From Paenarthrobacter aurescens (lineage in GTDB: Bacteria > Actinomycetota > Actinomycetes > Actinomycetales > Micrococcaceae): DNA of 64,000 nucleotides. Under the pieces are notes generated by a model. It searched no databases and was not told the origin of the DNA. It was given only the letters and a program-made list of their open reading frames with translations. The translations under genes were made by a program, and so were the position numbers. This document shows, in pieces, positions 24,738 through 33,786 of this stretch. Each line of letters begins with the position of its first letter. The first letter of the stretch is position 1. The DNA lies in NCBI RefSeq assembly GCF_041549525.1, contig NZ_CP157456.1:1674001-1738000 (forward strand). The letters are read 5' to 3'.

Positions 24738-25451
24738 CTAACGGTGGTTCCAGCCGTATTCGTTCTCCGGCCGTCCCGGGGTGCCGTACCGCGGCGCGCG
24801 GGTGACCGTTCCGGCGTCGGCAAGGTACTCAAGGTACCGGCGGGCGGTGACGCGGGACATCCCCAGCGCATCCATGACCTCGCTGGCGGACACCGGACGC
24901 TGCCCTGCCCGTACCAGGTCCTTCACTGACTCCAGCGTTGAGCCGGAGAGTCCTTTGGGGAGCGGCAGCTCGGTGGGGGCACGGAGGCTCGCGAACGCCT
25001 GGTCAACGTCACTCTGGGAGGCCCCTGCTTTGGATATCCCGGACATCGAGCCTGCCAGCTGCTCGCGGAACGTCCGGTAGCTTCGGAGCTTGTCCGCAAA
25101 AGTGGCGTAGGTGAAGGGTTTGATGAGGTACTGCACCACTCCAATGGACACGGCGCTGCGCACAATGTTCAGCTCCCGGACGGCAGTGATGGCGATGATG
25201 TCGGCAAAGACTCCCGCGGAGCGCATCCTGCGCGCTACATCAAGGCCATGAAGGTCTGGAAGGTTCATGTCCAACAGGACAAGGTCCACCGGAGTGCCGG
25301 AGGCTGCAAATTCGCCAAGGATACGCAGGGCAGACTGGCCATCCGGCGCGGTGCCCACCAAGGTGAATCCCTCCAGGCGGCCAACGTAGACAGAGTGGGC
25401 GTCGGAGGCTATGGGCTCGTCCTCCACCACCAGGACGCGGATGTCTGTCAT
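24738..25451 (-). CDS. CitB/DcuR-type response regulator
   Basis: A 237-residue response regulator. The receiver domain has the acidic pair in VVEDEPI, the phospho-accepting Asp in LVLLDMNLPDLHG near residue 58 and Lys in LIKPFTYATF near 108. The C-terminal part (about 175-230) is a helix-turn-helix with MDALGMSRVTARRYLEYL, as in CitB/DcuR regulators of C4-dicarboxylate or citrate use. Its ATG overlaps the stop of the kinase gene (ATGA), so both are made together. Likely target: dctA. Confidence 0.92.
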   Translation of the reverse strand: MTDIRVLVVEDEPIASDAHSVYVGRLEGFTLVGTAPDGQSALRILGEFAASGTPVDLVLLDMNLPDLHGLDVARRMRSAGVFADIIAITAVRELNIVRSAVSIGVVQYLIKPFTYATFADKLRSYRTFREQLAGSMSGISKAGASQSDVDQAFASLRAPTELPLPKGLSGSTLESVKDLVRAGQRPVSASEVMDALGMSRVTARRYLEYLADAGTVTRAPRYGTPGRPENEYGWNHR

Positions 25452-27094
25452 GCCTTCTCTTCCTCGGGAACAGGCGCGGGGAGCAGGACATGGAACTGTG
25501 CTCCGCCGGGATTGCTGATGGTCATCGTACCGTTGAGCCGCTCCACAGCCTGCCGCACCAAGGCGAGGCCGACGCCCCGGCCGTGGGCTCCCCGCGGATT
25601 TTCTTCCGGGGACTTCGTGCTGAAACCGTACTGCAGTACGTCATCGATGGAGTCGGGATTGATCCCGCTGCCTGAGTCCCGGACAGTGAATTCGACGGCG
25701 GCCGGCCCCGCTTCGACGTCCAGCTCCACCTTTCGCGGGAAGTCGCCGCCGGCGGCGGCATCAATGGCATTGTCCAGCAGGTTGCCCAGGATGGTCACCA
25801 GGTCCTGGATCTCCAGCCCGCGCACGCCGGAACTCCCGGACGTCCGGACCTCCAATTCCACCCCACGTTCATGGGCTTCGGCAGCCTTCCCCATCACCAG
25901 TGCGCTCATCACGGGCTCGTCCACCGAAGCCACCATGTCATCGGTGAGTTGTTGGCTGAGTTCGAGGTCTTTGGTGGCGAAGTCCAATGCTTGAGGCGTG
26001 CGGCCCAGTTCCAAAAGGGAAACGATCATATGCAGGCGGTTTGCATGCTCATGCGTCTGGGCCCGCAGGGCATCGGACAGGGTTTTCATGGTCTGCAGTT
26101 CGGTACCCAGGGATTCGATCTCGGTCCGATCCCGGATGGTTGCCACCGTGCCGTAGACGGCAGGTTTCTGACGGCTGCGTTCAGGCACCGGACCAACCGC
26201 GGGGGCCTGATTGACAACCAGGATCCGGGAACCGGTTAGGTGGATCTCGTCATGTGCGGGCCTCCCGGACTCAAACAATGCCCTCAGGCTTCCATCGAAG
26301 GGAAGATCTGCGAGTTTGGGGGCTTTCTCAGGGGACCGGTCCGCGTCGGAAGGCTCAAGCCCCAGCAGCTCCGCGGCCTGGTCGTTGTACATCACGGCCT
26401 TGCCATGGGTGTCAATCAGGATCACGCCTTCACGGACCGAGTGGAGAACGGATTCGTAGTACGCGAAGAGTTGTGCCAGTTGCTCCGGGCCCCATCCACG
26501 GGTCACCGAGCGCAGGTACCGCCCAAGCAGCCAGGAAGCGAAGGAACCGAAGACCAGGACCACCAGGGCAATTCCCCCAATCACCCCCAGCCTTTCGGCA
26601 ACGTCGGTATCCACCGTGCGCACCGTGACGCCGGCCGCCACCAAAGCCTTGACGTTTCCATCAGTGTCCTTGACCGGTGCAATGGTCCGGACAGAGGGTC
26701 CCAACGTTCCTGCCGTGACTTCGGTGAAGGTTTCACCGCCAAGGGCCGGCTCAATCGTCCCGATGTAGGGCTTGCCCAGCTCTTCGGCCCGGGGGTGGGT
26801 CCAGCGTGTCCTGTCAGGAGCCATGATGGTGATGAAATCAGCATCTGCGTCGTCCATGACTTCCCGCGCGTAGGGCTGGAGGATCGCTGTTGGATCCGGG
26901 GTGGAAGCAGCCTGCAGGACCAGTGGGTTGTTGGCCAGGGAGGCAGCGATTGCCTGCATCCTGCCGCCGGCTTCGTCATAGGCCCTGTCGCGGGCCTCCA
27001 CCACGGAGAACGCACCGAACACCGCCGTCAGCACCAGGACGAACAGCAAGTTCGCCACGAACAAACGGCGCGCGATGCTCCAGTTGTGAAACAC
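25448..27094 (-). CDS. CitA/DcuS-type sensor histidine kinase
   Basis: A 548-residue sensor. The GTG at 27094 is chosen because GGGAGG lies five bases before it; a TTG at 27124 would add ten residues and lacks support. Residues about 10-30 are TM1, an extracytoplasmic PAS-like ligand domain (about 35-165) follows, then TM2 (about 170-195), a cytoplasmic PAS domain (about 210-330) and a SpoOB-type phosphoacceptor HEHANRLHMIVSLLELG, and an ATPase domain with N-box LGNLLDNAIDAA. This order is that of CitA/DcuS sensors of citrate or C4-dicarboxylates. Divergent dctA supports a dicarboxylate ligand. Confidence 0.93.
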   Translation of the reverse strand: MFHNWSIARRLFVANLLFVLVLTAVFGAFSVVEARDRAYDEAGGRMQAIAASLANNPLVLQAASTPDPTAILQPYAREVMDDADADFITIMAPDRTRWTHPRAEELGKPYIGTIEPALGGETFTEVTAGTLGPSVRTIAPVKDTDGNVKALVAAGVTVRTVDTDVAERLGVIGGIALVVLVFGSFASWLLGRYLRSVTRGWGPEQLAQLFAYYESVLHSVREGVILIDTHGKAVMYNDQAAELLGLEPSDADRSPEKAPKLADLPFDGSLRALFESGRPAHDEIHLTGSRILVVNQAPAVGPVPERSRQKPAVYGTVATIRDRTEIESLGTELQTMKTLSDALRAQTHEHANRLHMIVSLLELGRTPQALDFATKDLELSQQLTDDMVASVDEPVMSALVMGKAAEAHERGVELEVRTSGSSGVRGLEIQDLVTILGNLLDNAIDAAAGGDFPRKVELDVEAGPAAVEFTVRDSGSGINPDSIDDVLQYGFSTKSPEENPRGAHGRGVGLALVRQAVERLNGTMTISNPGGAQFHVLLPAPVPEEEKA

Positions 27095-27125
27095 GAGGGC
27101 CTCCCATGACCAATATGACCGCAAC

Positions 27126-27141
27126 GGTGATGTGTGTCACC
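27126..27141. promoter_or_regulatory. CRP/GlxR-like site upstream of dctA
   Basis: GGTGATGTGTGTCACC fits the GTGA-N6-TCAC core of cAMP-receptor-type sites, differing from the TGTGA-N6-TCACA consensus only in the outermost bases. It lies in the 139-base divergent region, 93 bases before the dctA start and 31 bases before the kinase start. Confidence 0.6.
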
Positions 27142-27233
27142 AACGGCTCAATGATGGATATCACACAAGGGCAGCGGATTGGACATCAGTGCAGGACCGC
27201 AGCGCCTTATACAGTATCCAGAAGGAGAATCCC

Positions 27234-28580
27234 ATGACCTCTCAACGAGGAGAGTCGGCAGTAGCTGCCAAAGGTGGACGCAAGGGGCTCGATAAGTCGC
27301 ACTACCTGTACATCGCCGTCATCCTGGCCGTAGTGCTCGGCGCCGTGATCGGCCTGATGTTCCCTGAGGTTGGCAAAGCCCTCAAGCCGCTCGGCGATGG
27401 CTTCATCAAGCTCATCAAGATGATGATTGCCCCGGTCATCTTCTGCACCATCGTTTTGGGCATCGGCTCCATAGCCAAAGCCGCTACCGTTGGCAAAGTG
27501 GGAGGGCTGGCACTGGGCTACTTCGTGGCAATGTCCACCTTTGCCCTCGCAATCGGCCTGGTGGTGGGCAACCTGATCCACCCCGGTGAGGGCCTCAAGC
27601 TGACCCCGTACGATCCCACCAAGAAGGCCGACTCCAACAGCACCGTTGACTTCCTCCTGGGAATCATCCCCGGTGACATCCCGGTGCTTCCCACCCTCCT
27701 GGCTGCCATTTTGGTAGGTTTCGCACTCCAGAAGATGGGTAAGCAGGGTGCGCCCATCCTCAACGCCATTGGGCACGGACAGCGCCTTGTCTTCCGTATC
27801 CTCATCATGATCATGTGGCTGGCCCCGGTTGGCGCCTTCGGTGCCATCGCCGCCGTCGTTGGTGCCACCGGCGCACAGGCAATCCTCAGCATGTTCACCC
27901 TGATGCTGGCCTTCTACATCACCTGCGCACTGTTCATTGTGGTCATCCTTGGCACCCTGCTCCGCGCCGTGGCCGGGGTCAACATCTTCAAGCTCATGAA
28001 GTACCTGGCCCGCGAGTACCTCCTGATCTTCTCCACCTCTTCCTCCGAGGCAGCACTGCCCCGCCTGATCGCCAAGATGGAACACCTGGGTGTCTCCAAG
28101 CCCGTTGTGGGCGTTACGGTTCCCACCGGCTACTCCTTCAACCTCGATGGCACTGCGATCTACCTGACCATGGCCTCGCTGTTCGTCGCCAACGCCATGG
28201 GCACGCCGCTGGATCTTGGCGCCCAGGTCTCCCTGCTGGTGTTCATGATCATCGCTTCCAAGGGTGCCGCAGGCGTTACCGGCGCCGGACTTGCAACCCT
28301 TGCCGCCGGCCTCCAGGCCCACAAGCCGGAGCTTCTGGGTGGCGTCGGCATGATCGTTGGAATCGACCGCTTCATGTCAGAGGCCCGTGCACTGACCAAC
28401 TTCACCGGCAATGCAGTGGCCACCGTCCTGATCGGTACCTGGGTCAAGGAAATCGACAACGGCCAGGTGGAACGCGTCCTCTCCGGCCACGAGCCCTTCG
28501 ATGAGCAGACCATGATCGCCCACGGCGCCGAAGAAGAGACGGCGCCCGAGGCTGAGAACCGCGAAAAGGCCACGGTCTAA
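27234..28580 (+). CDS. dctA: C4-dicarboxylate/cation symporter DctA
   Basis: A 448-residue member of the dicarboxylate/amino acid:cation symporter family, for uptake of succinate, fumarate and malate. The ATG 27234 follows AAGGAGAA. Characteristic regions are present: the serine-rich hairpin FSTSSSEAALPRLI near residue 265, PTGYSFNLDGTAIYLTMA near 300 and MIVGIDRFMSEARALTNFTGNA near 370. The C-terminal 45 residues are charged and cytoplasmic. It is divergent from the CitA/DcuS-type kinase gene, a common pairing. Confidence 0.95.
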   Translation: MTSQRGESAVAAKGGRKGLDKSHYLYIAVILAVVLGAVIGLMFPEVGKALKPLGDGFIKLIKMMIAPVIFCTIVLGIGSIAKAATVGKVGGLALGYFVAMSTFALAIGLVVGNLIHPGEGLKLTPYDPTKKADSNSTVDFLLGIIPGDIPVLPTLLAAILVGFALQKMGKQGAPILNAIGHGQRLVFRILIMIMWLAPVGAFGAIAAVVGATGAQAILSMFTLMLAFYITCALFIVVILGTLLRAVAGVNIFKLMKYLAREYLLIFSTSSSEAALPRLIAKMEHLGVSKPVVGVTVPTGYSFNLDGTAIYLTMASLFVANAMGTPLDLGAQVSLLVFMIIASKGAAGVTGAGLATLAAGLQAHKPELLGGVGMIVGIDRFMSEARALTNFTGNAVATVLIGTWVKEIDNGQVERVLSGHEPFDEQTMIAHGAEEETAPEAENREKATV

Positions 28581-28610
28581 CAAAGATCAGGTTCAACGCA
28601 GACCCGTTCG

Positions 28611-28650
28611 AGTGAAGGCCGGCACCCACCAGGTGCCGGCCTTCACTGTT
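28611..28650 (+). terminator. dctA terminator
   Basis: A perfect 16-bp stem (28611-28626 with 28632-28647) and loop CACCA follow the dctA stop by 30 bases. The T tract is short (GTT), but the stem is GC-rich. Confidence 0.8.
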
Positions 28651-28833
28651 CCCGTTGGAGCGGACGCCGAACCAGCAACCTTCGACCTCAACCAGAGGGT
28701 CAAGGCTCAAGAATCGGCCAAAGTCAAGTTCCCCAAATAACCGTGTCGGGCGCTGTAGCCTAAAGGGGTAGCAGCGCTGTCGCCCACGGGTGCAGCGGCA
28801 GGGAAGATCGTCGTCGAAAGAGTGGTTAGATAC

Positions 28834-29733
28834 GTGAGCATCGAACGGGGAACAGCTACGCTGGAAGGCACCGAGCTCGATCTGGAAGACGCCATCATGG
28901 GGCCCACGGGCCGTCCTCACCGCGAATTCCCGGAACCTGCTCCACTTGACTCCCACGGCCCGGCAAGAGTCATCGCCATGGTCAATCAGAAGGGCGGCGT
29001 GGGCAAAACCACGTCCACCATCAACCTGGCGGCTGCGCTCGCAGAGTACGGCAGGCGGGTCCTCTTGGTGGATTTCGATCCCCAAGGCGCGCTGTCCGCC
29101 GGCCTTGGAGCCAATCCGCACGAGCTGGACCTCACGGTCTACAACGTATTGATGGACCGCAAGGTGAACATCCGCGATGCCATTCAGCAGACCGGTGTTG
29201 AGGGCGTTGACCTCCTGCCCGCCAACATTGACCTCTCCGCCGCCGAAGTCCAGCTGGTCAATGAGGTAGCCCGGGAACAGGTTCTGGACCGCGCCCTGAA
29301 GAGTGTTGAAGACGATTACGACGTCGTGTTGATCGACTGCCAGCCGTCGCTGGGTCTGCTGACAGTGAATGCGTTGACCGCAGCGCACGGAGTCATCATC
29401 CCGTTGATTTGTGAGTTCTTCGCCTTGCGCGCGGTGGCGCTGCTGGTGGAAACCATCGAAAAGGTTCAGGACAGGCTGAATCCGCGCCTGCAGGTGGACG
29501 GCGTCCTGGCAACCATGTACGACGCCCGCACCCTGCATAGCCGCGAAGTCATCTCGCGCTTGGTGGAGGCTTTCGGGGACAAAGTCTTTGAAACTGTCAT
29601 CAAGCGTTCCATCAAGTTCGCAGATGCCACCGTTGCCGCCGAGCCCATTACCAGCTACGCCGGCAACCACATCGGGGCAGACGCTTACCGCCGCCTTGCC
29701 AAGGAACTGATCTCGCGCGGCGGCGCGCCCTAG
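28834..29733 (+). CDS. ParA-family ATPase preceding scpA
   Basis: A 299-residue deviant-Walker ATPase. The signature KGGVGKTTS begins near residue 50, DFDPQGALS near 79 and VLIDCQPSLGLL near 164. No parB or ParB-like gene is nearby, so it is an orphan relative of ParA/Soj (Rv1708 position) that in actinobacteria travels with scpAB. The GTG at 28834 (VSIERGTATLEG) is taken as start; GTG 28822 is an alternative. The 253 bases before it hold the dctA terminator and presumably the operon promoter. Confidence 0.92.
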   Translation: MSIERGTATLEGTELDLEDAIMGPTGRPHREFPEPAPLDSHGPARVIAMVNQKGGVGKTTSTINLAAALAEYGRRVLLVDFDPQGALSAGLGANPHELDLTVYNVLMDRKVNIRDAIQQTGVEGVDLLPANIDLSAAEVQLVNEVAREQVLDRALKSVEDDYDVVLIDCQPSLGLLTVNALTAAHGVIIPLICEFFALRAVALLVETIEKVQDRLNPRLQVDGVLATMYDARTLHSREVISRLVEAFGDKVFETVIKRSIKFADATVAAEPITSYAGNHIGADAYRRLAKELISRGGAP

Positions 29734-29739
29734 CGGACG

Positions 29740-30660
29740 GTGGGACCGTCAATCACCCCCACCGCTGAAGCGGATCTGGCCTTAGCCGTCCCTGCGGTAA
29801 CGCCCGACGCCGGCACCTCCGAGGTCCGCAAGGCCGGCTTTGAGGTACGGCTGGCTAACTTCACGGGTCCTTTTGACCTTTTGCTCGGGCTCATTTCCAA
29901 GCACAAGCTGGATATCACCGAGGTGGCCTTGGCCACGGTCACCGATGAATTCATCAAGTACATCAGGCGTCTCCAGGAATTGGGGGAGGACTGGGCGCTG
30001 GATGAAGCCAGCGAATTTTTGGTGATCGCCGCAACCTTGCTGGATTTGAAGGCTGCCCGCCTCCTGCCTGCCGGTGAGGTGGAGGATGCGGAGGACATTG
30101 CCCTCCTGGAAGCGAGGGACCTGCTGTTTGCGCGCCTCCTTCAGTACAAGGCGTTCAAGCAGATCGCCGGGATTCTGGGCGGCACGCTGGATGAAGAAGC
30201 CCGGAGATACCCGCGGCAGGTTGCCCTTGAAGGCCATTTCGCCGCTTTGCTTCCCGAACTTGTGTGGCGGCATACTCCGGAGCAGTTCGCGGAGCTTGCT
30301 GCCAAAGCGCTCAAACCCAAGGACTCTGCCCCGGCCGAGGTGGGCTTGGATCACCTCCACGCTCCGCCGGTCAGCGTCAAGGAGCAGGCCGAGATTATGG
30401 GTTACCGGTTGAAGCTGGGCGCGCCGCTGTCGTTCCAGGCGTTGATTGCCGACGCCGAGACAACCTTGGTGGTAGTGGCCCGATTCCTGGCCTTGCTGGA
30501 GATGTTCCGGGACCGCGTTGTTGCCTTTGAACAGCCCGGGCCGCTGGCTGAGCTGACTGTTCGATGGACGGGCGATGACGCCGGATGGGACAGTTCCAGC
30601 CTGATCGAGGAATACGGGCCGGAAGCAGGAGCAGGAAACGGGGATGACGTCAGTGAGTGA
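29740..30660 (+). CDS. scpA: Segregation and condensation protein ScpA
   Basis: The kleisin subunit that bridges the SMC dimer with ScpB in bacterial condensin. The 306-residue protein has the N-terminal SMC-binding region FTGPFDLLLGLISKHKLDIT near residue 43 and the C-terminal winged helix (FQALIADAETTLVVVARFLALLEM). The GTG start at 29740 has only a weak ribosome binding site, but the gene is six bases after parA and may be coupled. It overlaps scpB by 17 bases. Confidence 0.95.
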   Translation: MGPSITPTAEADLALAVPAVTPDAGTSEVRKAGFEVRLANFTGPFDLLLGLISKHKLDITEVALATVTDEFIKYIRRLQELGEDWALDEASEFLVIAATLLDLKAARLLPAGEVEDAEDIALLEARDLLFARLLQYKAFKQIAGILGGTLDEEARRYPRQVALEGHFAALLPELVWRHTPEQFAELAAKALKPKDSAPAEVGLDHLHAPPVSVKEQAEIMGYRLKLGAPLSFQALIADAETTLVVVARFLALLEMFRDRVVAFEQPGPLAELTVRWTGDDAGWDSSSLIEEYGPEAGAGNGDDVSE

Positions 30661-31309
30661 ACAGGAAACGGCAGAGGACGGCCTGGCTGAGCTGGAGGCT
30701 TTGCCAGGGGGTGCGCGTGCAGCACTGGAGGCTGTCCTGATGGTCATTGACGTGCCTGCCACCTCGGAGGAGCTCGCCGCCGGGCTGAACGTCACGGTGG
30801 CCGTCGTCGAGGATTTGCTGCAGGACCTTCAGCGGGAGTATAGCGGCTATACTGTTAAAGCCCCGGACGTGGATGCTGTCGGCTTTGCCAATGCCAGCAC
30901 TGCACCCCGGGGTTTTGAATTGCGGAACGTCGCCGGTGGGTGGCGGATTTATTCACGGGCGGATTTTGCCGACGTCGTGGGCAGATTCGTCCTTGAGGGG
31001 CAGACCACCAGGCTTACTCAGGCGGCGCTTGAGACGCTGGCGGTCATTGCTTACCGGCAACCGGTCTCCAGGGCCCGGGTTTCCGCCATTCGTGGCGTCA
31101 ACGTAGATTCCGTGGTCCGGACTCTCACCCAAAGGGGTTTGATCGAGGACTCCGGAAATGATCCTGAATCGGGGGCTGTCCTCTACAGGACAACCTCTTA
31201 CTTCCTGGAACGGATGGGCATCGGCTCGGTGGCTGAACTGCCGCAGCTCTCGCCGCACCTTCCTGGTTTGGAAGGCATCGACGAGTACTACGACGCCAGC
31301 CGGATGTAG
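30644..31309 (+). CDS. scpB: Segregation and condensation protein ScpB
   Basis: The dimeric winged-helix partner of ScpA. The 221-residue protein shows the family core QTTRLTQAALETLAVIAYRQ and RARVSAIRGVNVDSVVRTL near residues 125-165. A GTG at 30653 within the overlap is a possible alternative start. It ends 152 bases before rluB, in a leader with two hairpins. Confidence 0.95.
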   Translation: MTSVSEQETAEDGLAELEALPGGARAALEAVLMVIDVPATSEELAAGLNVTVAVVEDLLQDLQREYSGYTVKAPDVDAVGFANASTAPRGFELRNVAGGWRIYSRADFADVVGRFVLEGQTTRLTQAALETLAVIAYRQPVSRARVSAIRGVNVDSVVRTLTQRGLIEDSGNDPESGAVLYRTTSYFLERMGIGSVAELPQLSPHLPGLEGIDEYYDASRM

Positions 31310-31384
31310 CCCAAGGCCAGCACCGGTACTGCAAGAGAACTTCATACTGATTCACGGCGCCATATCAAGGTGCACAGCGACAAA

Positions 31385-31428
31385 GGGCAGACGATGTCTG
31401 CCCGGCTGGCTAGTGTTGATTTCAACAC
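31385..31428 (+). other. Two consecutive hairpins in the rluB leader
   Basis: Hairpin 1 has perfect 8-bp arms (31385-31392/31396-31403, loop GAT). Hairpin 2 has 7-bp arms (31413-31419/31422-31428) and can be extended by GGC pairing of flanking bases. They end 33 bases before the rluB start; neither has a T tract. Confidence 0.6.
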
Positions 31429-31461
31429 CTATTGCCGGCCATTACTACACAAGGACGGGTC

Positions 31462-32676
31462 ATGACACAGGCGGGACGCCAGAGTTCACCACGTAACGGT
31501 TCGGGACGAAACAGTTCCGGACGCAATGAGGCCAAGGGAGGCGGCACAGGCCGCTCCAACGCCGGCGGTTTCTCAGGCCGCGGCGGCAGTGCCGGCGCTG
31601 GAAAGCGCAACTTCCCACAGGGCGAGGGTCGCCCTTTCAAGGCTTCGAAGCCGCGTGAAGCGGCACCTTTCGATCCTGATAACCCCACAACAGCGGGCGA
31701 TTACGATCGCGGCCAGGCAGCCAGGCCCACAAAGCCCTTCCGTAAGCCCGGCTCCAACAAGCCCGGCTTTGGCAAAGCTCCCGGAACTCCGGGCGCCATC
31801 AAGCCTAAAGCGAAGCCGGCACGGCAGTATGGCTCCAAGGCCTTCGGCAGCGAACGCTTCGGCCAGAACCTGGGCCCCATCCGCAAGCCGGCCCGCAACC
31901 GCGGTCCGCGCCAGGAAGTGCCCCAGTCCGATCTCCACGATGCTGACGGCGTACGCCTGCAAAAGGTCATGGCGCAGGCAGGCGTGGCCTCACGCCGCGT
32001 GTGCGAGGAAATGATCCTCGAAGGACGCGTCGAGGTTGACGGTGTGGTTACCACCGAGCTTGGTATGCGCGTTGATCCCACGGCAGCCGTGATCCACGTC
32101 GATGGCATCCGGATCCAGCTGGACGACACCCTGGTCTACATGGTCTTCAACAAGCCCAAGGGCGTTGTTTCCACCATGGAGGACCCTGAAGGCCGTCCCT
32201 GCATCAGCGACTTCCTCAAGAACAACAAGAACAAGGGCGAGCGCCTGTTCCACGTCGGCCGCCTGGACGTCGCCACTGAGGGCCTGCTGCTGCTGACAAA
32301 CGACGGCGAACTGGCCAACCGCCTGACGCACCCTTCGTACGAGGTACCCAAGACGTACCTGGTCCAGGTGCGTGGTCCGTTCCCGCAAGGTGTGGGCGCA
32401 AAGCTGAAGAACGGCGTCGAGCTTGAAGACGGCGTAGCTGCAGTGGACTCCTTCCGCCTGGTTGATTCGACCCCCGGTCACGTCCTGATTGAGGTAGTGC
32501 TGCACTCGGGCAAGAACCGCATTGTGCGCCGTATGTTCGACGCCGTCGGATTCCCCGTGGAGCGTCTTGTCCGCGTCAAGGTTGGCCCCATCGGCTTGGG
32601 CGACCAGCGTCAGGGCAGCATCCGCAACCTCGGCAGGCAGGAAGTCGGACACCTCCTGGCATCGGTGGGACTCTAA
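31462..32676 (+). CDS. rluB: rRNA pseudouridine synthase RluB/RsuA family with basic N-terminal extension
   Basis: A 404-residue enzyme that isomerises a uridine in rRNA, probably 23S. The ATG 31462 follows AAGGAC. Residues 1-155 are a low-complexity, basic, G/S/R/K/P-rich extension. An S4 domain (RLQKVMAQAGVASRRVCEEM) follows, then the synthase domain with catalytic Asp in HVGRLDVATEGLLLLTNDG near residue 270. The position after scpB and before the tyrA/cmk/der block matches Rv1711. The extension is absent from most bacterial RluB proteins. Confidence 0.94.
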   Translation: MTQAGRQSSPRNGSGRNSSGRNEAKGGGTGRSNAGGFSGRGGSAGAGKRNFPQGEGRPFKASKPREAAPFDPDNPTTAGDYDRGQAARPTKPFRKPGSNKPGFGKAPGTPGAIKPKAKPARQYGSKAFGSERFGQNLGPIRKPARNRGPRQEVPQSDLHDADGVRLQKVMAQAGVASRRVCEEMILEGRVEVDGVVTTELGMRVDPTAAVIHVDGIRIQLDDTLVYMVFNKPKGVVSTMEDPEGRPCISDFLKNNKNKGERLFHVGRLDVATEGLLLLTNDGELANRLTHPSYEVPKTYLVQVRGPFPQGVGAKLKNGVELEDGVAAVDSFRLVDSTPGHVLIEVVLHSGKNRIVRRMFDAVGFPVERLVRVKVGPIGLGDQRQGSIRNLGRQEVGHLLASVGL

Positions 32677-32679
32677 GGC

Positions 32680-33786
32680 ATGTCGGCATTCGGTACGCAC
32701 GGCCGGGGCCATCTTGATGGCCCGGTCGTCGTTCTCGGTACAGGCTTGCTTGGGGCCAGCATTGGCCTCGGCCTGCGCGGACGCGGAGTCCCCGTGTTCC
32801 TTTTTGATCCCTCGCCCACCAACCAGGCGGTGGCGGTGGACATCGGTGCGGGACGGCCACTGGGGGAGTTGGCTGAACAACCTCAACTGGTAGTTGTCGC
32901 GGCCCCGCCGGACGTTACGGCCGACGTCGTGCAGAAGGCGTTGGCGGATTACCCGTCAGCGGTGGTTGTTGATATTGCCAGCGTCAAGGCCACCATCCAG
33001 GCACAGTTGCGCGAACGCGGCGTTGACCTCGCCCGCTATGTGGGTACCCACCCCATGGCTGGCAGGGAGAAGTCCGGCCCGGTTGCGGCCAGGGGTGAGC
33101 TTTTCACTTCCATGCCGTGGGTGCTGTGCCCCTCCGAAGAAACCTCGGATGCTGCACTCCAGGCTGCACGTTCGCTCGCAGGGGATTTGGGAGCAATAGT
33201 TTCCCAATTCACGGCGGACGAGCACGATGAAGCCGTGGCGTTGGTGTCCCACTTGCCGCAGATCATGTCCTCGCTTCTGGCGAGCCGTCTGCAAGGTACG
33301 CCGCTCCATGCGCTGTCTTTGGCCGGCAATGGACTCCGGGACACCACCCGCATTGCCGCCAGCGATCCCACCCTCTGGGTGCAGATCCTGGGCGGCAACG
33401 CAGAAAAGGTGGTGTCCATCCTGCATGGTGTCCGGGAGGACCTGAACCGTCTGATCGGCACCTTGGAAGAACCGCTCGCCCCCGGCGCGCGGCTCGACCT
33501 CGCCCAGCTGATCAGCGAGGGCAATGCCGGCCAGGCCCGGATCCCCGGAAAGCACGGCGGGCCTCCCCAGGCCTATTCGTGGCTCACTATCCTGGTGGAT
33601 GACAAGCCTGGCCAGATCGCGCAGCTCCTGACGGAGATCGGCGAGATCGGTGTGAACCTTGAAGACCTTCGGCTCGACCATTCGTCCGGACAGAACGTGG
33701 GCATGGTGGAACTTTCCGTGCTTCCGAGCAAGCATGACCTCCTTGTTGAAGCTTTGACTGACCGTGGATGGCGGGTACTCCAGTAA
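32680..33786 (+). CDS. tyrA: Prephenate dehydrogenase with ACT domain
   Basis: It oxidatively decarboxylates prephenate to 4-hydroxyphenylpyruvate in tyrosine synthesis. The 368-residue protein has the dinucleotide-binding motif VVLGTGLLGASIG near residue 17, the active-site region GTHPMAGREKSGP near 122 and a C-terminal ACT domain (LTILVDDKPGQIAQLLTEIG, about 300-368) for feedback inhibition by tyrosine. Its stop codon TAA shares a base with the ATG of cmk. Insertion of tyrA between rluB and cmk is a Micrococcaceae-type variation on the mycobacterial order. Confidence 0.94.
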   Translation: MSAFGTHGRGHLDGPVVVLGTGLLGASIGLGLRGRGVPVFLFDPSPTNQAVAVDIGAGRPLGELAEQPQLVVVAAPPDVTADVVQKALADYPSAVVVDIASVKATIQAQLRERGVDLARYVGTHPMAGREKSGPVAARGELFTSMPWVLCPSEETSDAALQAARSLAGDLGAIVSQFTADEHDEAVALVSHLPQIMSSLLASRLQGTPLHALSLAGNGLRDTTRIAASDPTLWVQILGGNAEKVVSILHGVREDLNRLIGTLEEPLAPGARLDLAQLISEGNAGQARIPGKHGGPPQAYSWLTILVDDKPGQIAQLLTEIGEIGVNLEDLRLDHSSGQNVGMVELSVLPSKHDLLVEALTDRGWRVLQ

